Of a stretch of DNA of 55,110 nt, positions 7,701 to 16,849 are shown piece by piece. Made by a program: the position numbers and the translations under genes. Source of the DNA: an uncultured Erysipelotrichaceae bacterium (GTDB taxonomy: Bacteria > Bacillota_I > Bacilli_A > Erysipelotrichales > Coprobacillaceae); NCBI GenBank assembly GCA_900538465.1, contig UPXV01000015.1, positions 1 through 55,110 of the forward strand, given 5' to 3'. The first letter of the stretch is position 1. The number at the start of each line of letters is the position of its first letter. A model generated the notes under the pieces. That model had not been told where the DNA came from. It saw nothing but the letters and a program-made list of their open reading frames with translations, and did not search any database.

Positions 7701-9088
7701 AATTGTCCTCCTTTATATTCTTTCACTTCAAATGAAACTTTAATCAATTGCCTTCCTTCACTCAAATCATTCACAACTCCTTGTTGAATCAATTGAGCTA
7801 AAAGATTTCCTAAAGCAGTGGCTTCAATTGGACCAGCCACAACTTTACGCTTACATACCATAGCAATCATTTCATTCAACAATTCATTTTGGCAACCACC
7901 ACCAATAATATTAATCGTATCAAAATGTTTTCCTGTAATATCTTCCAATTCTTCAATAGCTTCTTTATAACAATGTGCCAATGAGTGATAAACACAATAA
8001 GCAATCTCACCAACACTTTGAGGAGCCTTTTGATGTCTTTCTTCAAAATAACCTTTGATTTCTAAAATCATACTTTCTGGTTTTAAAAATCTTTCATCAT
8101 TCACATCAAAAATACCATCAAACGGATCTTGTCTTGCTTCTTCAACTAACTTTGCAAAACTATATTGATGACCTAAATTACGAGAAACTTCTTGAATAAT
8201 CCATAGTCCCATAATATTTTTCAAGAAACGATAACGATAATCATATCCACCTTCATTTGTAAAATTAGCAACTCTTGCTTTTTCACTCACATAAGGTGTT
8301 TTTGTTTCAATTCCTAATAAAGACCATGTCCCTGAACTTAAAATCACACTGTTCTCTTCAATAGCTGCCATATAAGCGCTCCCTGTATCATGAGTCGCTG
8401 GAACAACAACTTCTATATTCGTTCCTATCACTTTTTGCATATCTTCTGATAAACTTCCTAAAGATGTTCCTGGCATAACCATCTTTTGAAAAATCTTTTC
8501 ATCAACTTCACAAAAATCTATCAGTTCCTTTGATAATTGATGAGTCTCAATATCTAAAAGTTGTGTTGTTGACATATTGGTATATTCATTGACCTTTTTT
8601 CCAGTTAATAAATAATTGAGATAATCAGGTACCATCAAGAAATCAACTGCTCTTGTTTTTCTCATGTCATTGTCACTTGCTAACTGATAAAGTGTGTTAA
8701 ACTTTTGAAATTGAATACCTGTTTTTTGATAAATATCTTCAAAGACTTTTTGATTCACTTTTTCATGAATCAACTTATCAACACGATTATCTCGATAAGC
8801 ATAAATCTCATCAATTCTTTGTCCTCTATTGTCTAATAAAGCATAATCCACTGCCCAAGTATCAATACCTAATGTTGTTGGAACTTTTCCACATTTAACA
8901 CATGTCTTGATTCCAGCAACAACTTCACCAAACAAATAATCAATATTCCAATAATAATGTTGATTTTTCATTTGAACATTGTTTTCAAAACGATAAACTT
9001 CCTCCAACTTCATTTTCCCATCTTCAATAAAGCAAAGAATATGTCTCCCACTTGATGCTCCAATATCAATGGCTAAAAAATATTTCAT
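7697..9088 (-). CDS. rhaB: rhamnulokinase
   Basis: 463 residues, FGGY sugar kinase family, phosphorylating L-rhamnulose on C1 with ATP. N-terminal phosphate loop FLAIDIGASSGRH, substrate segment TLGIDTWAVDYALLD, and C-terminal ATP-site segment IIGGGCQNELLNEMIA. First gene of rhaBAD. A GAGGTGG ribosome site precedes the ATG. Only about 33 bases separate the start from a terminator hairpin, so the promoter must overlap that hairpin or read through it. There is no rhamnose transporter or mutarotase in this operon. Confidence 0.95.
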   Translation of the reverse strand: MKYFLAIDIGASSGRHILCFIEDGKMKLEEVYRFENNVQMKNQHYYWNIDYLFGEVVAGIKTCVKCGKVPTTLGIDTWAVDYALLDNRGQRIDEIYAYRDNRVDKLIHEKVNQKVFEDIYQKTGIQFQKFNTLYQLASDNDMRKTRAVDFLMVPDYLNYLLTGKKVNEYTNMSTTQLLDIETHQLSKELIDFCEVDEKIFQKMVMPGTSLGSLSEDMQKVIGTNIEVVVPATHDTGSAYMAAIEENSVILSSGTWSLLGIETKTPYVSEKARVANFTNEGGYDYRYRFLKNIMGLWIIQEVSRNLGHQYSFAKLVEEARQDPFDGIFDVNDERFLKPESMILEIKGYFEERHQKAPQSVGEIAYCVYHSLAHCYKEAIEELEDITGKHFDTINIIGGGCQNELLNEMIAMVCKRKVVAGPIEATALGNLLAQLIQQGVVNDLSEGRQLIKVSFEVKEYKGGQL

Positions 9089-9104
9089 CTTTCCACCTCA
9101 CTTT

Positions 9105-9143
9105 TGATGATATCATCATACAAAAAAACAACCTGGATTTTAA
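9105..9143 (-). promoter_or_regulatory. possible rhaB promoter with a 14-base perfect palindrome
   Basis: TGATGATATCATCA (9105-9118) is a perfect palindrome just upstream of the rhaB ribosome site. On the minus strand TTAAAA (9138-9143) and TATGAT (9115-9120) are 17 bases apart. The -10 would overlap the palindrome, a normal repressor position. The -35 falls in the loop of the terminator hairpin. Confidence 0.45.
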
Positions 9144-9161
9144 TGTCCTAGGTTGTTTTTT
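9122..9161 (-). terminator. terminator-like hairpin between the decayed gene and rhaB
   Basis: AAAAAACAACCT pairs with AGGTTGTTTTTT, extended by GGA/TCC with one bulged base; T-runs exist on both strands. It begins one base after the stop of the decayed membrane gene and so probably served as its terminator. For rhaBAD it would act as an attenuator if transcription started further upstream. Confidence 0.65.
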
Positions 9162-9371
9162 CTATTGTCCTATTTTGCTTTTTAATCTTTTTAACTCTAT
9201 GATATAAGAAACAACAAGAAGCATTGATAAACATAAAGCAATGATCCAATTACATTTATAGAATAATATAATGATTGCAATAATATATAACCATATCATA
9301 TGCTTGAAACGCTGATATTTTTCAACTTGGTTTAAATTCTACCAAAATAACTTTTTATTCAAAAAATTCAC
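9162..9371 (-). pseudogene. remnant of a small two-helix membrane protein gene
   Basis: Reading the minus strand from a GTG at 9371 gives about 69 codons ending at 9162, with one in-frame TAG at 9339-9341. Beyond the amber codon the frame reads NLNQVEKYQRFKHMIW, then two hydrophobic helices and a basic tail KRLKSKIGQ, a normal small-membrane-protein pattern. A shorter intact version would start at ATG 9299 (45 residues), but no ribosome site is visible for either start. I read it as a decaying gene; a real 45-residue protein is the alternative. No family recognised. Confidence 0.35.
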
Positions 9372-9464
9372 TTTCTTTTTTAATCATTTAAAATATTTTA
9401 TAGATTTTAAAATATACACTATTCTTATTTGAATATGTTAAAATATTGAAATAAGGAGGACACT

Positions 9465-10031
9465 ATGAAAAAAGATTTGTATTTAATGAGACATGGACAA
9501 ACATTGTTTAATGTGAGAAGAAAAATTCAAGGCTGGTGTGATTCTCCACTGACAGAATTGGGAATCCAACAAGCCCAATCAGCAAAAGAATTGTTAAAAG
9601 ATATTTCATTTGATCATTATTATTGTTCAACGGCTGAAAGAGCAAGTGATACTTTAGAATTAATAACAGATAAACCCTATATTCGTTTAAAAGGATTAAA
9701 AGAAAGATATTTTTCAGTCTTTGAAGGTGAGAGTGAAGATTTAAATGCTGATATTACTCAATTTGATAATATCTTTCCTTTGTTTGGAGGAGAATACAGT
9801 TATGAAGTCAGAGATAGAATGGTAAAAACTTTAACGGAAATCATGGAAAAAGAAGATCATCATACTGTTCTTGCGGTTTCTCATGCAGGAGCTTGTCTCA
9901 ACTTTTTATCAGCTTGGGAAGATGCCAACATCATCAGAAAAAATGGTGGCTTTCCAAATTGTTCAATTCTTCACTTTGAATATGAAAACAAAAAGTTCCA
10001 ATTTATTGAAATAATAAGAGTTAATATTTAA
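9465..10031 (+). CDS. histidine phosphatase family protein (phosphoglycerate mutase-like)
   Basis: 188 residues. The phosphohistidine motif LMRHGQT is at residues 7-13 and the second catalytic histidine is in VSHAGACLNF. The arginine/glutamate residues SERA-like (STAERASDT) and ERYFSVFEGE complete the usual active site. Too short for glycolytic phosphoglycerate mutase; it is one of the many small cofactor-independent phosphatases of uncertain substrate. Preceded by an extended -10 (TGT then TAAAAT, 9436-9444) and an AAGGAGG ribosome site. Ends in a bidirectional terminator. Confidence 0.88.
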   Translation: MKKDLYLMRHGQTLFNVRRKIQGWCDSPLTELGIQQAQSAKELLKDISFDHYYCSTAERASDTLELITDKPYIRLKGLKERYFSVFEGESEDLNADITQFDNIFPLFGGEYSYEVRDRMVKTLTEIMEKEDHHTVLAVSHAGACLNFLSAWEDANIIRKNGGFPNCSILHFEYENKKFQFIEIIRVNI

Positions 10032-10055
10032 ACCATAGCAAAATGCTATGGTTTT
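10031..10055. terminator. bidirectional terminator
   Basis: AACCATAGCA (10031-10040) pairs with TGCTATGGTT (10044-10053) around an AAA loop. The converging minus-strand gene has its TAG stop (10046-10048) inside the stem. Confidence 0.85.
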
Positions 10056-10312
10056 ACTTTTCTATCAGCAATATAATGTGTCATCAAGAAAATGAGTTGC
10101 GTAAACAAATAGATTCCCCAATAATCATAATGACGCTCTATCCAATCAACAATGCCCTTTTGATCACCCCAAAAAATATAAGATAAAACCAACAGCGATA
10201 TAATCATTAATAATATATTGATTTTTGCTAAATCTTTACATGTTTTCATACAATAAAGATCTATGAGAATCCATATTATTAATATTGCTTCCACACTATA
10301 ACAAAAAATCAT
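10046..10312 (-). CDS. small membrane protein, three predicted helices
   Basis: 88 residues with hydrophobic segments at about 4-20, 30-48 and 64-80 and a basic C-terminus (DRKVKP). No family recognised. The ATG overlaps the stop of the AraC-type regulator as ATGA, so it is translationally coupled and is the last gene of the glycoside operon. Role unknown; the coupling suggests a function linked to the regulator or to the PTS permease. Confidence 0.6.
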   Translation of the reverse strand: MIFCYSVEAILIIWILIDLYCMKTCKDLAKINILLMIISLLVLSYIFWGDQKGIVDWIERHYDYWGIYLFTQLIFLMTHYIADRKVKP

Positions 10313-11289
10313 AAAACATCTCCTCTTTGAAATTGCTTGCGATAATCTTGTGGTGTCATTTGATATTTCTTTTTAAAAATACGATAAAAATAAGAAATAT
10401 TTTCATAACCAACTTCTATAATCAAATCATTCATTGACATATTGGTAGTCACTAACAAATGTGTAGCTACTTTTAACTTTTCATCTTGTAACAATTGAGT
10501 AAATGTTTGATGTGTTTGTTTTTTTATGAGTTTACATATTTTATAATTTGGTTGATGAATAAGAGCTGATAATTCAGCCAATGAACCCTCTTTATAATTT
10601 AAATGAATATACTTTAAAATCATACTTCCTAGCACTTTTTCATAACTATCTCCACTGTAAGATTCTATACTTTCTGGGTGATTCATTAATTCTGTTAATA
10701 ACAAACCAACCAATAATTTTAATTCTAAATCATTATGTAAACGTGGTTCATATAAATGAATAATAATTGATTCAATATATTCTTTCACCTTATCATTATC
10801 TTGAACTTTAAAAACCAAATATTCTCCATCATTATCATAAGAATATAAAGTATCAAAAATAAAACGTGAGACATCATTATCATCATCTAACATCGTAGAT
10901 AAAAATGATAAAAATTCAGGACGAATAATAAAATTAAAAATAATATCATTTTCATCACAATAATCAATTGCATGTTCAATATTTTGATTCAACAATAGCA
11001 ATTCTCCTTGATGAATCGTGATATTTTTTGATTCAATTGTATGTGTCATACTGCCTCCATAAACATACATTAATTCAATATAATTATGTTTATGCGCTGG
11101 ATATTGACAAAAACGTGTATGTTTTCTGACTGAAAACAATTGATTATCTTCTAATAAATGATGATAATCAATTGTATTTGATTTTTGATTAATAAAGATA
11201 CTTCGATCAATATCATTTTGTCCATTAAGATTATTGATTTCTTCTTCACTAAAACATACTAATTTTTCTAATATATATTGTGGTATCAT
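10309..11289 (-). CDS. AraC family transcriptional regulator with cupin sensor domain
   Basis: 326 residues. An N-terminal cupin-like sensor (PAHKHNYIELMYVYGGSMTHTIESKNITIHQGELLLL, about 70-110) is followed by two AraC helix-turn-helix motifs near the C-terminus, ending in the family hallmark YENISYFYRIFKKKYQMTPQDYRKQF. It lies inside the operon (2 bases after the unknown gene), so it is likely autoregulated and controls the glycoside genes. Same architecture as the regulator at 16947, but the two differ enough in sequence to be distinct sensors. Confidence 0.9.
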   Translation of the reverse strand: MIPQYILEKLVCFSEEEINNLNGQNDIDRSIFINQKSNTIDYHHLLEDNQLFSVRKHTRFCQYPAHKHNYIELMYVYGGSMTHTIESKNITIHQGELLLLNQNIEHAIDYCDENDIIFNFIIRPEFLSFLSTMLDDDNDVSRFIFDTLYSYDNDGEYLVFKVQDNDKVKEYIESIIIHLYEPRLHNDLELKLLVGLLLTELMNHPESIESYSGDSYEKVLGSMILKYIHLNYKEGSLAELSALIHQPNYKICKLIKKQTHQTFTQLLQDEKLKVATHLLVTTNMSMNDLIIEVGYENISYFYRIFKKKYQMTPQDYRKQFQRGDVL

Positions 11290-11291
11290 TT

Positions 11292-11792
11292 CTATCCTTC
11301 TTTATCTAAATCAAATTTCTTATATAATTTAGAAAATTGATTTTTTTCTTTTAATTTATAAACTTGATTTTCTACATAATAATATGACTGTCCATTTTGG
11401 AAATGGATATCTAAAACAATCTGATTATGTCTTATATTTGAAATCATTATAAAAGATTGAAAAAGTTTTGTTGTTCCAAATAGAATTGTTGAAACTTGGT
11501 TATGCATCATTTGTTCTAATGGAGAAGTCATTGAAAGATGAAACAAATCATTATGAATAGTTGTTTCATTTTTATTTTTAACAATTTGAAAATAAAGCTC
11601 TAAATAGTCATAAAAATGATTATTTATTGATAAAGTAAGACATTCTCCTCTTTTTTGAAAACTTTCCGATGTTATGATGAGCTTTTCATCATAATAATGA
11701 TTGATGATTTCCATAATCCTTTTTCTTGATAATGTTTTAAAGACAATATATCCTTCTACATCATTATCCAGATAAAGATCATATAAAGTCAT
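11292..11792 (-). CDS. hypothetical protein in the rhamnoside operon
   Basis: 166 residues, no signal peptide or membrane helix, rich in Tyr, His, Asn and Ile. No family recognised. A GTG at 11801 is in frame, but the AAAGGA ribosome site fits ATG 11792 better. The gene ends 2 bases before the AraC regulator and starts 57 bases after the apiosidase-like gene, so it is co-transcribed with them. Alternating polar/hydrophobic strands (SYYYVENQVYKLKE) suggest a mainly beta fold; a small sugar-binding accessory role is conceivable but not shown. Confidence 0.6.
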   Translation of the reverse strand: MTLYDLYLDNDVEGYIVFKTLSRKRIMEIINHYYDEKLIITSESFQKRGECLTLSINNHFYDYLELYFQIVKNKNETTIHNDLFHLSMTSPLEQMMHNQVSTILFGTTKLFQSFIMISNIRHNQIVLDIHFQNGQSYYYVENQVYKLKEKNQFSKLYKKFDLDKEG

Positions 11793-11849
11793 ACTATGCA
11801 CATCCTTTCTTCTTCTATTCTACGCTATCTTCCCATTCCATAGCAAGTC

Positions 11850-13124
11850 TTACCTTTTCAAAGAAAGAATATATAAAGCATCTTTTTGACCAGAATGCAT
11901 TTCAATCACTTGATTGTGATGTTTTAAAGTTTCACTTGTTCGTTTTTCTAAATCAATGGCAGTGATTGTATATTGTGATAAATTAAGATTTAAGCAAGAA
12001 ACATCTAATTCTGTATTGCAAGGTAAATAGATAAAATAATCATTGTCTTTTTGAGATATTCTTATTAGTGGTGTATGCATGAGTTCTCTATTAACCGGGT
12101 GACTTAGATAAATTTGATATTTTAAAACAAGCTGTTTTAAAAATGCATAATCATATGCCCCTTGAAATGTTAAAGCAGTCATCACATCAAAAGGAACATC
12201 AAAGCCTTCACCAGTATGAACACCAAAATTTTCTCCTTTATGATGCCAACTCCAAATTCCATGAGCTCCATACGTGATTCCCGCATTTGCTCCTGAAAGG
12301 ATACTTTGCCAAGCTATTTTTCGTATATCTTCGCGACTAAAACGTCCAAATTCATGACAACTATGACTATAGCTAATTTGTTCATAACATGGTTCTGTAT
12401 TGATAATAGGCATTTTTATACCTTTTTGGCGTAATTTTTGAGGAATCGTAAAAGCTGTGTTTTGATAGTTTTTATTATGACCTGATTGATAAGAGAAGAA
12501 GTCAATACGTTTTAAAAATTGTTCTGGAATTTCATCCAATCGTCCTTTTATATGGAAAGAAACCAAAGACTCTTTGTCATATTTTTTTAATGTATCTAAA
12601 ACAATCTGATAGTATTCTATTGCTTGAAGTGTAGGAAAATCAGTATCTCCACTCACAAAATAAATCGGTTCATATTTTTGAAAACGTTTGACAATATATT
12701 TAACATAATTTATTAAATAAGCTTTATTAAAAAGATTATTCGTAATCATTGGATTCGTCCATGTATCTGGTACATAATTAGCCCACAATAAAACCAAAGC
12801 AGGTGTTAAATGGTATTTTCTCATAATCTCTAACATTTTTTCAGCACGATCAAAATAATCTTCATGAATATTTTGATAATCATATATATAATGCCCATCA
12901 TCTAATAATGTTACCTCAAAAGGATCTCTACGAATTGATATATAACTGGCATCCCATTGTCTTAAAACATTGATTTGAATCACATTGTACCCTTGTTTTT
13001 GTCTGAATTGACAATAGTTTTCCCATTCATCTAATTCAATATTCGTAAAAGCACTCCAACATGTATCTGCTAAATAGAAAAAAACTTCTCCATTTTTCAT
13101 TAAATATTGATCTTTAACTTCCAT
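11850..13124 (-). CDS. DUF4038 / apiosidase-like TIM-barrel glycoside hydrolase
   Basis: 424 residues. The N-terminal segment FFYLADTCWSAFTNIELDEWENYCQFRQKQGYNVIQINVL is the signature of DUF4038 (apiosidase-like, GH140-related). Later barrel segments IYFVSGDTDF, PIINTEPCYE (likely catalytic acid region) and GANAGITYGAHGIWSW fit the fold. A small C-terminal beta domain follows (about 345-424). No signal peptide, so it acts in the cytoplasm on imported or phosphorylated glycosides. Flanked by a GH78 rhamnosidase and a PTS permease, suggesting plant glycosides carrying rhamnose and another sugar, possibly apiose. Family good, substrate inferred. Confidence 0.75.
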   Translation of the reverse strand: MEVKDQYLMKNGEVFFYLADTCWSAFTNIELDEWENYCQFRQKQGYNVIQINVLRQWDASYISIRRDPFEVTLLDDGHYIYDYQNIHEDYFDRAEKMLEIMRKYHLTPALVLLWANYVPDTWTNPMITNNLFNKAYLINYVKYIVKRFQKYEPIYFVSGDTDFPTLQAIEYYQIVLDTLKKYDKESLVSFHIKGRLDEIPEQFLKRIDFFSYQSGHNKNYQNTAFTIPQKLRQKGIKMPIINTEPCYEQISYSHSCHEFGRFSREDIRKIAWQSILSGANAGITYGAHGIWSWHHKGENFGVHTGEGFDVPFDVMTALTFQGAYDYAFLKQLVLKYQIYLSHPVNRELMHTPLIRISQKDNDYFIYLPCNTELDVSCLNLNLSQYTITAIDLEKRTSETLKHHNQVIEMHSGQKDALYILSLKR

Positions 13125-13148
13125 AAGTTTCTCCTTTTTAATAACAAA

Positions 13149-13167
13149 AGGATAGCCAAGCTATCCT
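13149..13167 (-). terminator. intercistronic hairpin after the rhamnosidase gene
   Basis: AGGATAGC (13149-13156) pairs with GCTATCCT (13160-13167) around CAA; on the minus strand only TTTTG follows. The rhamnosidase stop is inside the stem. Probably a weak attenuator lowering expression of the downstream genes rather than a full stop. Confidence 0.45.
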
Positions 13168-15407
13168 AATGTATGAATAATCATTTGCTGATCAATGATT
13201 TCTTTTTGATATTCCTGATCCAAACATATCTCATATTGGATATTTTCTGGTATAGAGATTATCCATTCAATCTCGTTGTTCTTTCTTTGCCAATTAGATT
13301 GAATCATTCCTTGTTTTGTCTGTACATGACATTCAACATGATTCACTTGTTTAGAAAAATATGGTTTTAATTTAATTTTATCAAAAGCAACAGCATTATT
13401 TTCAATACAAATACCAGCTAAACCTTGATAATACCATTGTTGATAGCTTGCAAACATAGCATGATTCAAAGATAGCTGTTCACCTACAAATAATTCAGCT
13501 AAAGCTTTATTTCCATTTGATAACATAGCTTTAAAGCCAATATCACTTTCTTGTAATAACCAATTTTCAATTATTTCATGATATCCATATTTAGCTAATA
13601 TTTCATATGTTAAAGCCATACCAAAAATTCCACTATTGAAAATACCTTGATCCGCTTGAATCTTTTCAACAAACTTTTGACATAATATCTTTTCATCATC
13701 TAAGCCTAAACAAATCGCAAAAGCATAACCTGTTTGTGTTCCTTTACCAAATGAGCCATCTTCATTTTTAAACTTTTGAATTGTCGTCTCTTTAATTTCA
13801 TCATATCTTTGTTGATACAACGTTGTATCTTTATGAAGAATATGTCTCATTGCAATATTATATTCAAGGAATAATAACATTGTACAATAACCTAATAACA
13901 ACTTATCCGGTGTTGGTTTTCTAAACTCACCAGCAATCAAAATACTGCCATGATCTCCTAAACAGTGTTCAGCAATTTCATCTAAATCATAACTCAATAA
14001 ATAATTCAATTGTTTATTTAAATATGGATATTCTTCCTCTAGTAAAGAAATATCACCATAATATTGATAATGCTTATACGTCAAATATGGATAGACCAAT
14101 TGCCATAATAATGGTCCTTCACCTTGACCAGTTCCATTGGATTGAATGCCCATATAAGGAGCGGTTTCAGGTATTCCGCCATTTGTTGTTTGTTCATAGC
14201 GAAAATCTCTGATAATCTTTTTATAAAATGCTTCTAAATCAAACGTATAAAGATTAGAAGCTGCTAAAGCAACCATGTCACCACCATAGCCTAGCCTTTC
14301 TCTTGCACAATCTTCAAATGTTCCATGAACATTATTCAGTTTTGTACGCATTGCTACATCAAATAATTCATTATAAAATGAATGATCTGTTTTGACATTT
14401 CCGATTTGTTTTAAATCAGTATGCACGTACGTTGCATAAACATCATGAATATCAGCTTTTGACAAGCCTTGGATGAGAACATATCTAAAAGAGTGATAAG
14501 TAAATGTGTTGGTAAAATGATTTATTCCTTCTTTTGATATGATTTCATCTGTTTGAATGGCTTGAGTCGGTGCCCCTAATCCTCCTGGAATCACAAAATC
14601 ATGAATACCTTTACCAACGCTTCCTGCTAAACATGTTTTATAATCCATTTGGTTATCAACACATCTTTCACTATATTGAAGTTTTACATATTGTCTATTT
14701 CGAGCGTGAAAAGATAGATTTATAAATCCTGAAATCATTTCACCAAAATCAACAATTATTCCTTCTTTTGTTTCTATAAGACTTGCTGGTTGAATATTTT
14801 GAAATCTTCTTACATGTGGAATAAAATTAGCTTCTAAATGATACGTATTTTCTTTTGTTTCAACTGGTTTTAATGATGACATTTCAAGACGTAAATCAAC
14901 ACGTTCTCCTAAATAAAGATTATTAAATAAGAAATGTCCTTCTCCTTGCTTCCAAGAAGCATCACTTGATAAAATGACTTGATTGCAAGACACAAGATCA
15001 CAAAGAACTTTTGGTTCTCCAACTTCACTTAATCTTTCTCTTAAATTGTATTTACCAAACAAACGTAATGGTGATGGATTGTACATTCCATTCCCTAATT
15101 CAATCTTCATTTGATTTTGCCCCTTCTTTAAATAAGGAGTGACATCATATTGATCATAATAAACACATTTTTGAAATTGTGTCCAAACGAGGTTCAATTC
15201 ATCTTGTGTCACTCTTTGATTATTGATGTAGATGATTGAATATCCAAGAGTCGCTATATAAAGATATGTTTTCTGAATATCATCAAGATAAAAATTCTTA
15301 ACAAGAATGACATTTCGATGATCTTGATAATAGCCACTATCTTCTTTTCCATAATCAATATCATTGCCTTTAATCCAACAACCTTGAAATTGATAATTTT
15401 TATTCAT
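13161..15407 (-). CDS. alpha-L-rhamnosidase, GH78 family
   Basis: 748 residues, compact for GH78 and without a signal peptide, so intracellular. N-terminal beta-sandwich domains (about 1-320) precede an (alpha/alpha)6 barrel. The acidic catalytic cluster is DCARERLGYGGD with Asp366, Glu370 and Asp377, a short variant of the usual DCPxRxERLGWxGD. The C-terminal block SLNHAMFASYQQWYYQGLAGI matches the late-barrel GH78 motif. Releases terminal L-rhamnose, which the nearby rhaBAD operon can catabolise. ATG 15416 has no room for a ribosome site; AAAGAGATGA fits ATG 15407. Second gene of the EIIC operon. Confidence 0.9.
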   Translation of the reverse strand: MNKNYQFQGCWIKGNDIDYGKEDSGYYQDHRNVILVKNFYLDDIQKTYLYIATLGYSIIYINNQRVTQDELNLVWTQFQKCVYYDQYDVTPYLKKGQNQMKIELGNGMYNPSPLRLFGKYNLRERLSEVGEPKVLCDLVSCNQVILSSDASWKQGEGHFLFNNLYLGERVDLRLEMSSLKPVETKENTYHLEANFIPHVRRFQNIQPASLIETKEGIIVDFGEMISGFINLSFHARNRQYVKLQYSERCVDNQMDYKTCLAGSVGKGIHDFVIPGGLGAPTQAIQTDEIISKEGINHFTNTFTYHSFRYVLIQGLSKADIHDVYATYVHTDLKQIGNVKTDHSFYNELFDVAMRTKLNNVHGTFEDCARERLGYGGDMVALAASNLYTFDLEAFYKKIIRDFRYEQTTNGGIPETAPYMGIQSNGTGQGEGPLLWQLVYPYLTYKHYQYYGDISLLEEEYPYLNKQLNYLLSYDLDEIAEHCLGDHGSILIAGEFRKPTPDKLLLGYCTMLLFLEYNIAMRHILHKDTTLYQQRYDEIKETTIQKFKNEDGSFGKGTQTGYAFAICLGLDDEKILCQKFVEKIQADQGIFNSGIFGMALTYEILAKYGYHEIIENWLLQESDIGFKAMLSNGNKALAELFVGEQLSLNHAMFASYQQWYYQGLAGICIENNAVAFDKIKLKPYFSKQVNHVECHVQTKQGMIQSNWQRKNNEIEWIISIPENIQYEICLDQEYQKEIIDQQMIIHTLG

Positions 15408-15432
15408 AAATATCATCTCTTTTTCTAAACTC

Positions 15433-15459
15433 CATAAAGAAGCATTATGCTTCTTTATG
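15433..15459. repeat. 13-base inverted repeat between EIIC and rhamnosidase genes
   Basis: CATAAAGAAGCAT (15433-15445) and ATGCTTCTTTATG (15447-15459) form a perfect inverted repeat around one base, overlapping the EIIC stop. No T-run follows on the minus strand, so it is more likely an mRNA-stabilising or processing hairpin than a terminator. Confidence 0.55.
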
Positions 15460-16767
15460 AGTTTCTTCTTTCATTTGACTTTCTAATTGTTTTTCTTCTT
15501 GTAAGATTTGGTTATCTGCAACTTTGACAAATGGAAGCCAAACAAGAACGACTGCGACTAAACAAACAATTTGTAAGATTGATCCAGCAACACTTCCAGT
15601 AGCTAAATATCCACTAACGATTAATGGTGTTGTCCAAGGGACTTGTGCTAAGCCAGTACAAACAGGAACAAGTTTTAAAGCAAAGGCTGCATATGAAATA
15701 ACAATAGAAAGAACATTACTTAAAATAAATGGAATAAAATAGATAACATTCATCATTAATGGAATACCAAATAATGTAGGTTCACCAACGTTGAAAATAT
15801 ATGGAACCCCAGCAATTTTCTTCATTTCTTTATAACGTTTACTTTTCGCAATAAGAACAATTGCAATAATAGAACCAATAATCCCAATACTTGCAAAACT
15901 ATCCCAGAAACTTTGGCAAATAATATTTGTAGGAGTTCCTCCTGCCATTGAAATTGTTTTATTAGCATCTTGTAAAACTTGGAAAATTGGAGTCATAACA
16001 CCATTAACAATAGAATCACCATGGATACCAAAAAACCATAATAATTGTGAGAACATTTTGACAATAATTACACCTGGAAGAGATCCCCCAACAGCTTGTA
16101 GAGGCATTCCCAATACAGTATTAAAAATAGCTAACGCACTACCACCATTGAATGCATCAATCACTAATCTTAAAATCCAAAATAATGTAATAACCACTAA
16201 TGAGGGAACAATTGATTCAAATGGTGCAGATACAGCAGGTGGAACGGCAGCAGGCATTTTAATCTTGATTCCTTTTCTATCAATAAATTGATAAACTTTT
16301 GCAGTCACAATAGAAATAAGAATTGATAAGAAAATTGTTTGTGCTCCTAAATAAGTTATTCCAATAAAACTTCCACTCTTATCAGAACCAAATGGCACCA
16401 ATAACATAAAAGCAACAACCGAAGTTAAAGTCACTTGCATTCCATTAATATTTAATTTATCAGCTAATGATCTAGAGATTGCAAGTAAAACAAGTAAACC
16501 TCCAATACCTAAACTGGCATCATTGACTAAAGCTAATTTTCCTTGCCAAACTCCTGTTTCTAATCCAGTTATGTTTGTCACAAAATCTGTAAAAGCAGGA
16601 ACTGGGAAGAAAGCGATAATCAAGAATATAGAAGCAATAAAGGCAAATGGCATATATGCCAACATTCCATCTTTAATTGCATTGATATAAATATTTCCAC
16701 TTAATTTCACTGATACTTTTCCAAGGACTTCAGAAAGAGTATCAAAAAACGAGTTTTTCTTTTCCAT
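15445..16767 (-). CDS. PTS sugar transporter subunit IIC, cellobiose/lichenan type
   Basis: 440 residues, about ten membrane helices, of the CelB/LicC (Lac family) EIIC group: SGNIYINAIKDGMLAYMPFAFIASIF at the start, the substrate loop SQLLWFFGIHGDSIVNGVMTP, and NVGEPTLFGIPLMMN near the C-terminus. It moves a sugar into the cell with phosphorylation but needs EIIA and EIIB, which are absent here, so it must borrow them from elsewhere. A TTG at 16788 is in frame, but AAAGGGG fits ATG 16767. First gene of the operon; a strong promoter lies upstream. Confidence 0.92.
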   Translation of the reverse strand: MEKKNSFFDTLSEVLGKVSVKLSGNIYINAIKDGMLAYMPFAFIASIFLIIAFFPVPAFTDFVTNITGLETGVWQGKLALVNDASLGIGGLLVLLAISRSLADKLNINGMQVTLTSVVAFMLLVPFGSDKSGSFIGITYLGAQTIFLSILISIVTAKVYQFIDRKGIKIKMPAAVPPAVSAPFESIVPSLVVITLFWILRLVIDAFNGGSALAIFNTVLGMPLQAVGGSLPGVIIVKMFSQLLWFFGIHGDSIVNGVMTPIFQVLQDANKTISMAGGTPTNIICQSFWDSFASIGIIGSIIAIVLIAKSKRYKEMKKIAGVPYIFNVGEPTLFGIPLMMNVIYFIPFILSNVLSIVISYAAFALKLVPVCTGLAQVPWTTPLIVSGYLATGSVAGSILQIVCLVAVVLVWLPFVKVADNQILQEEKQLESQMKEETHKEA

Positions 16768-16849
16768 AAAAAGTGTTTCCCCTTTCAATATTTTTACTTT
16801 TTACACAATATAACGTAATTGATTTGGCCTCATCACAAATTACACTCAT

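Noticed and set aside
7727..7738. GTTTCATTTGAA on the minus strand resembling the operator at 2483
   Set aside because: It lies inside rhaB codons just before the rhaA ribosome site and matches only 11 of 12 core bases; chance coding similarity is likely.
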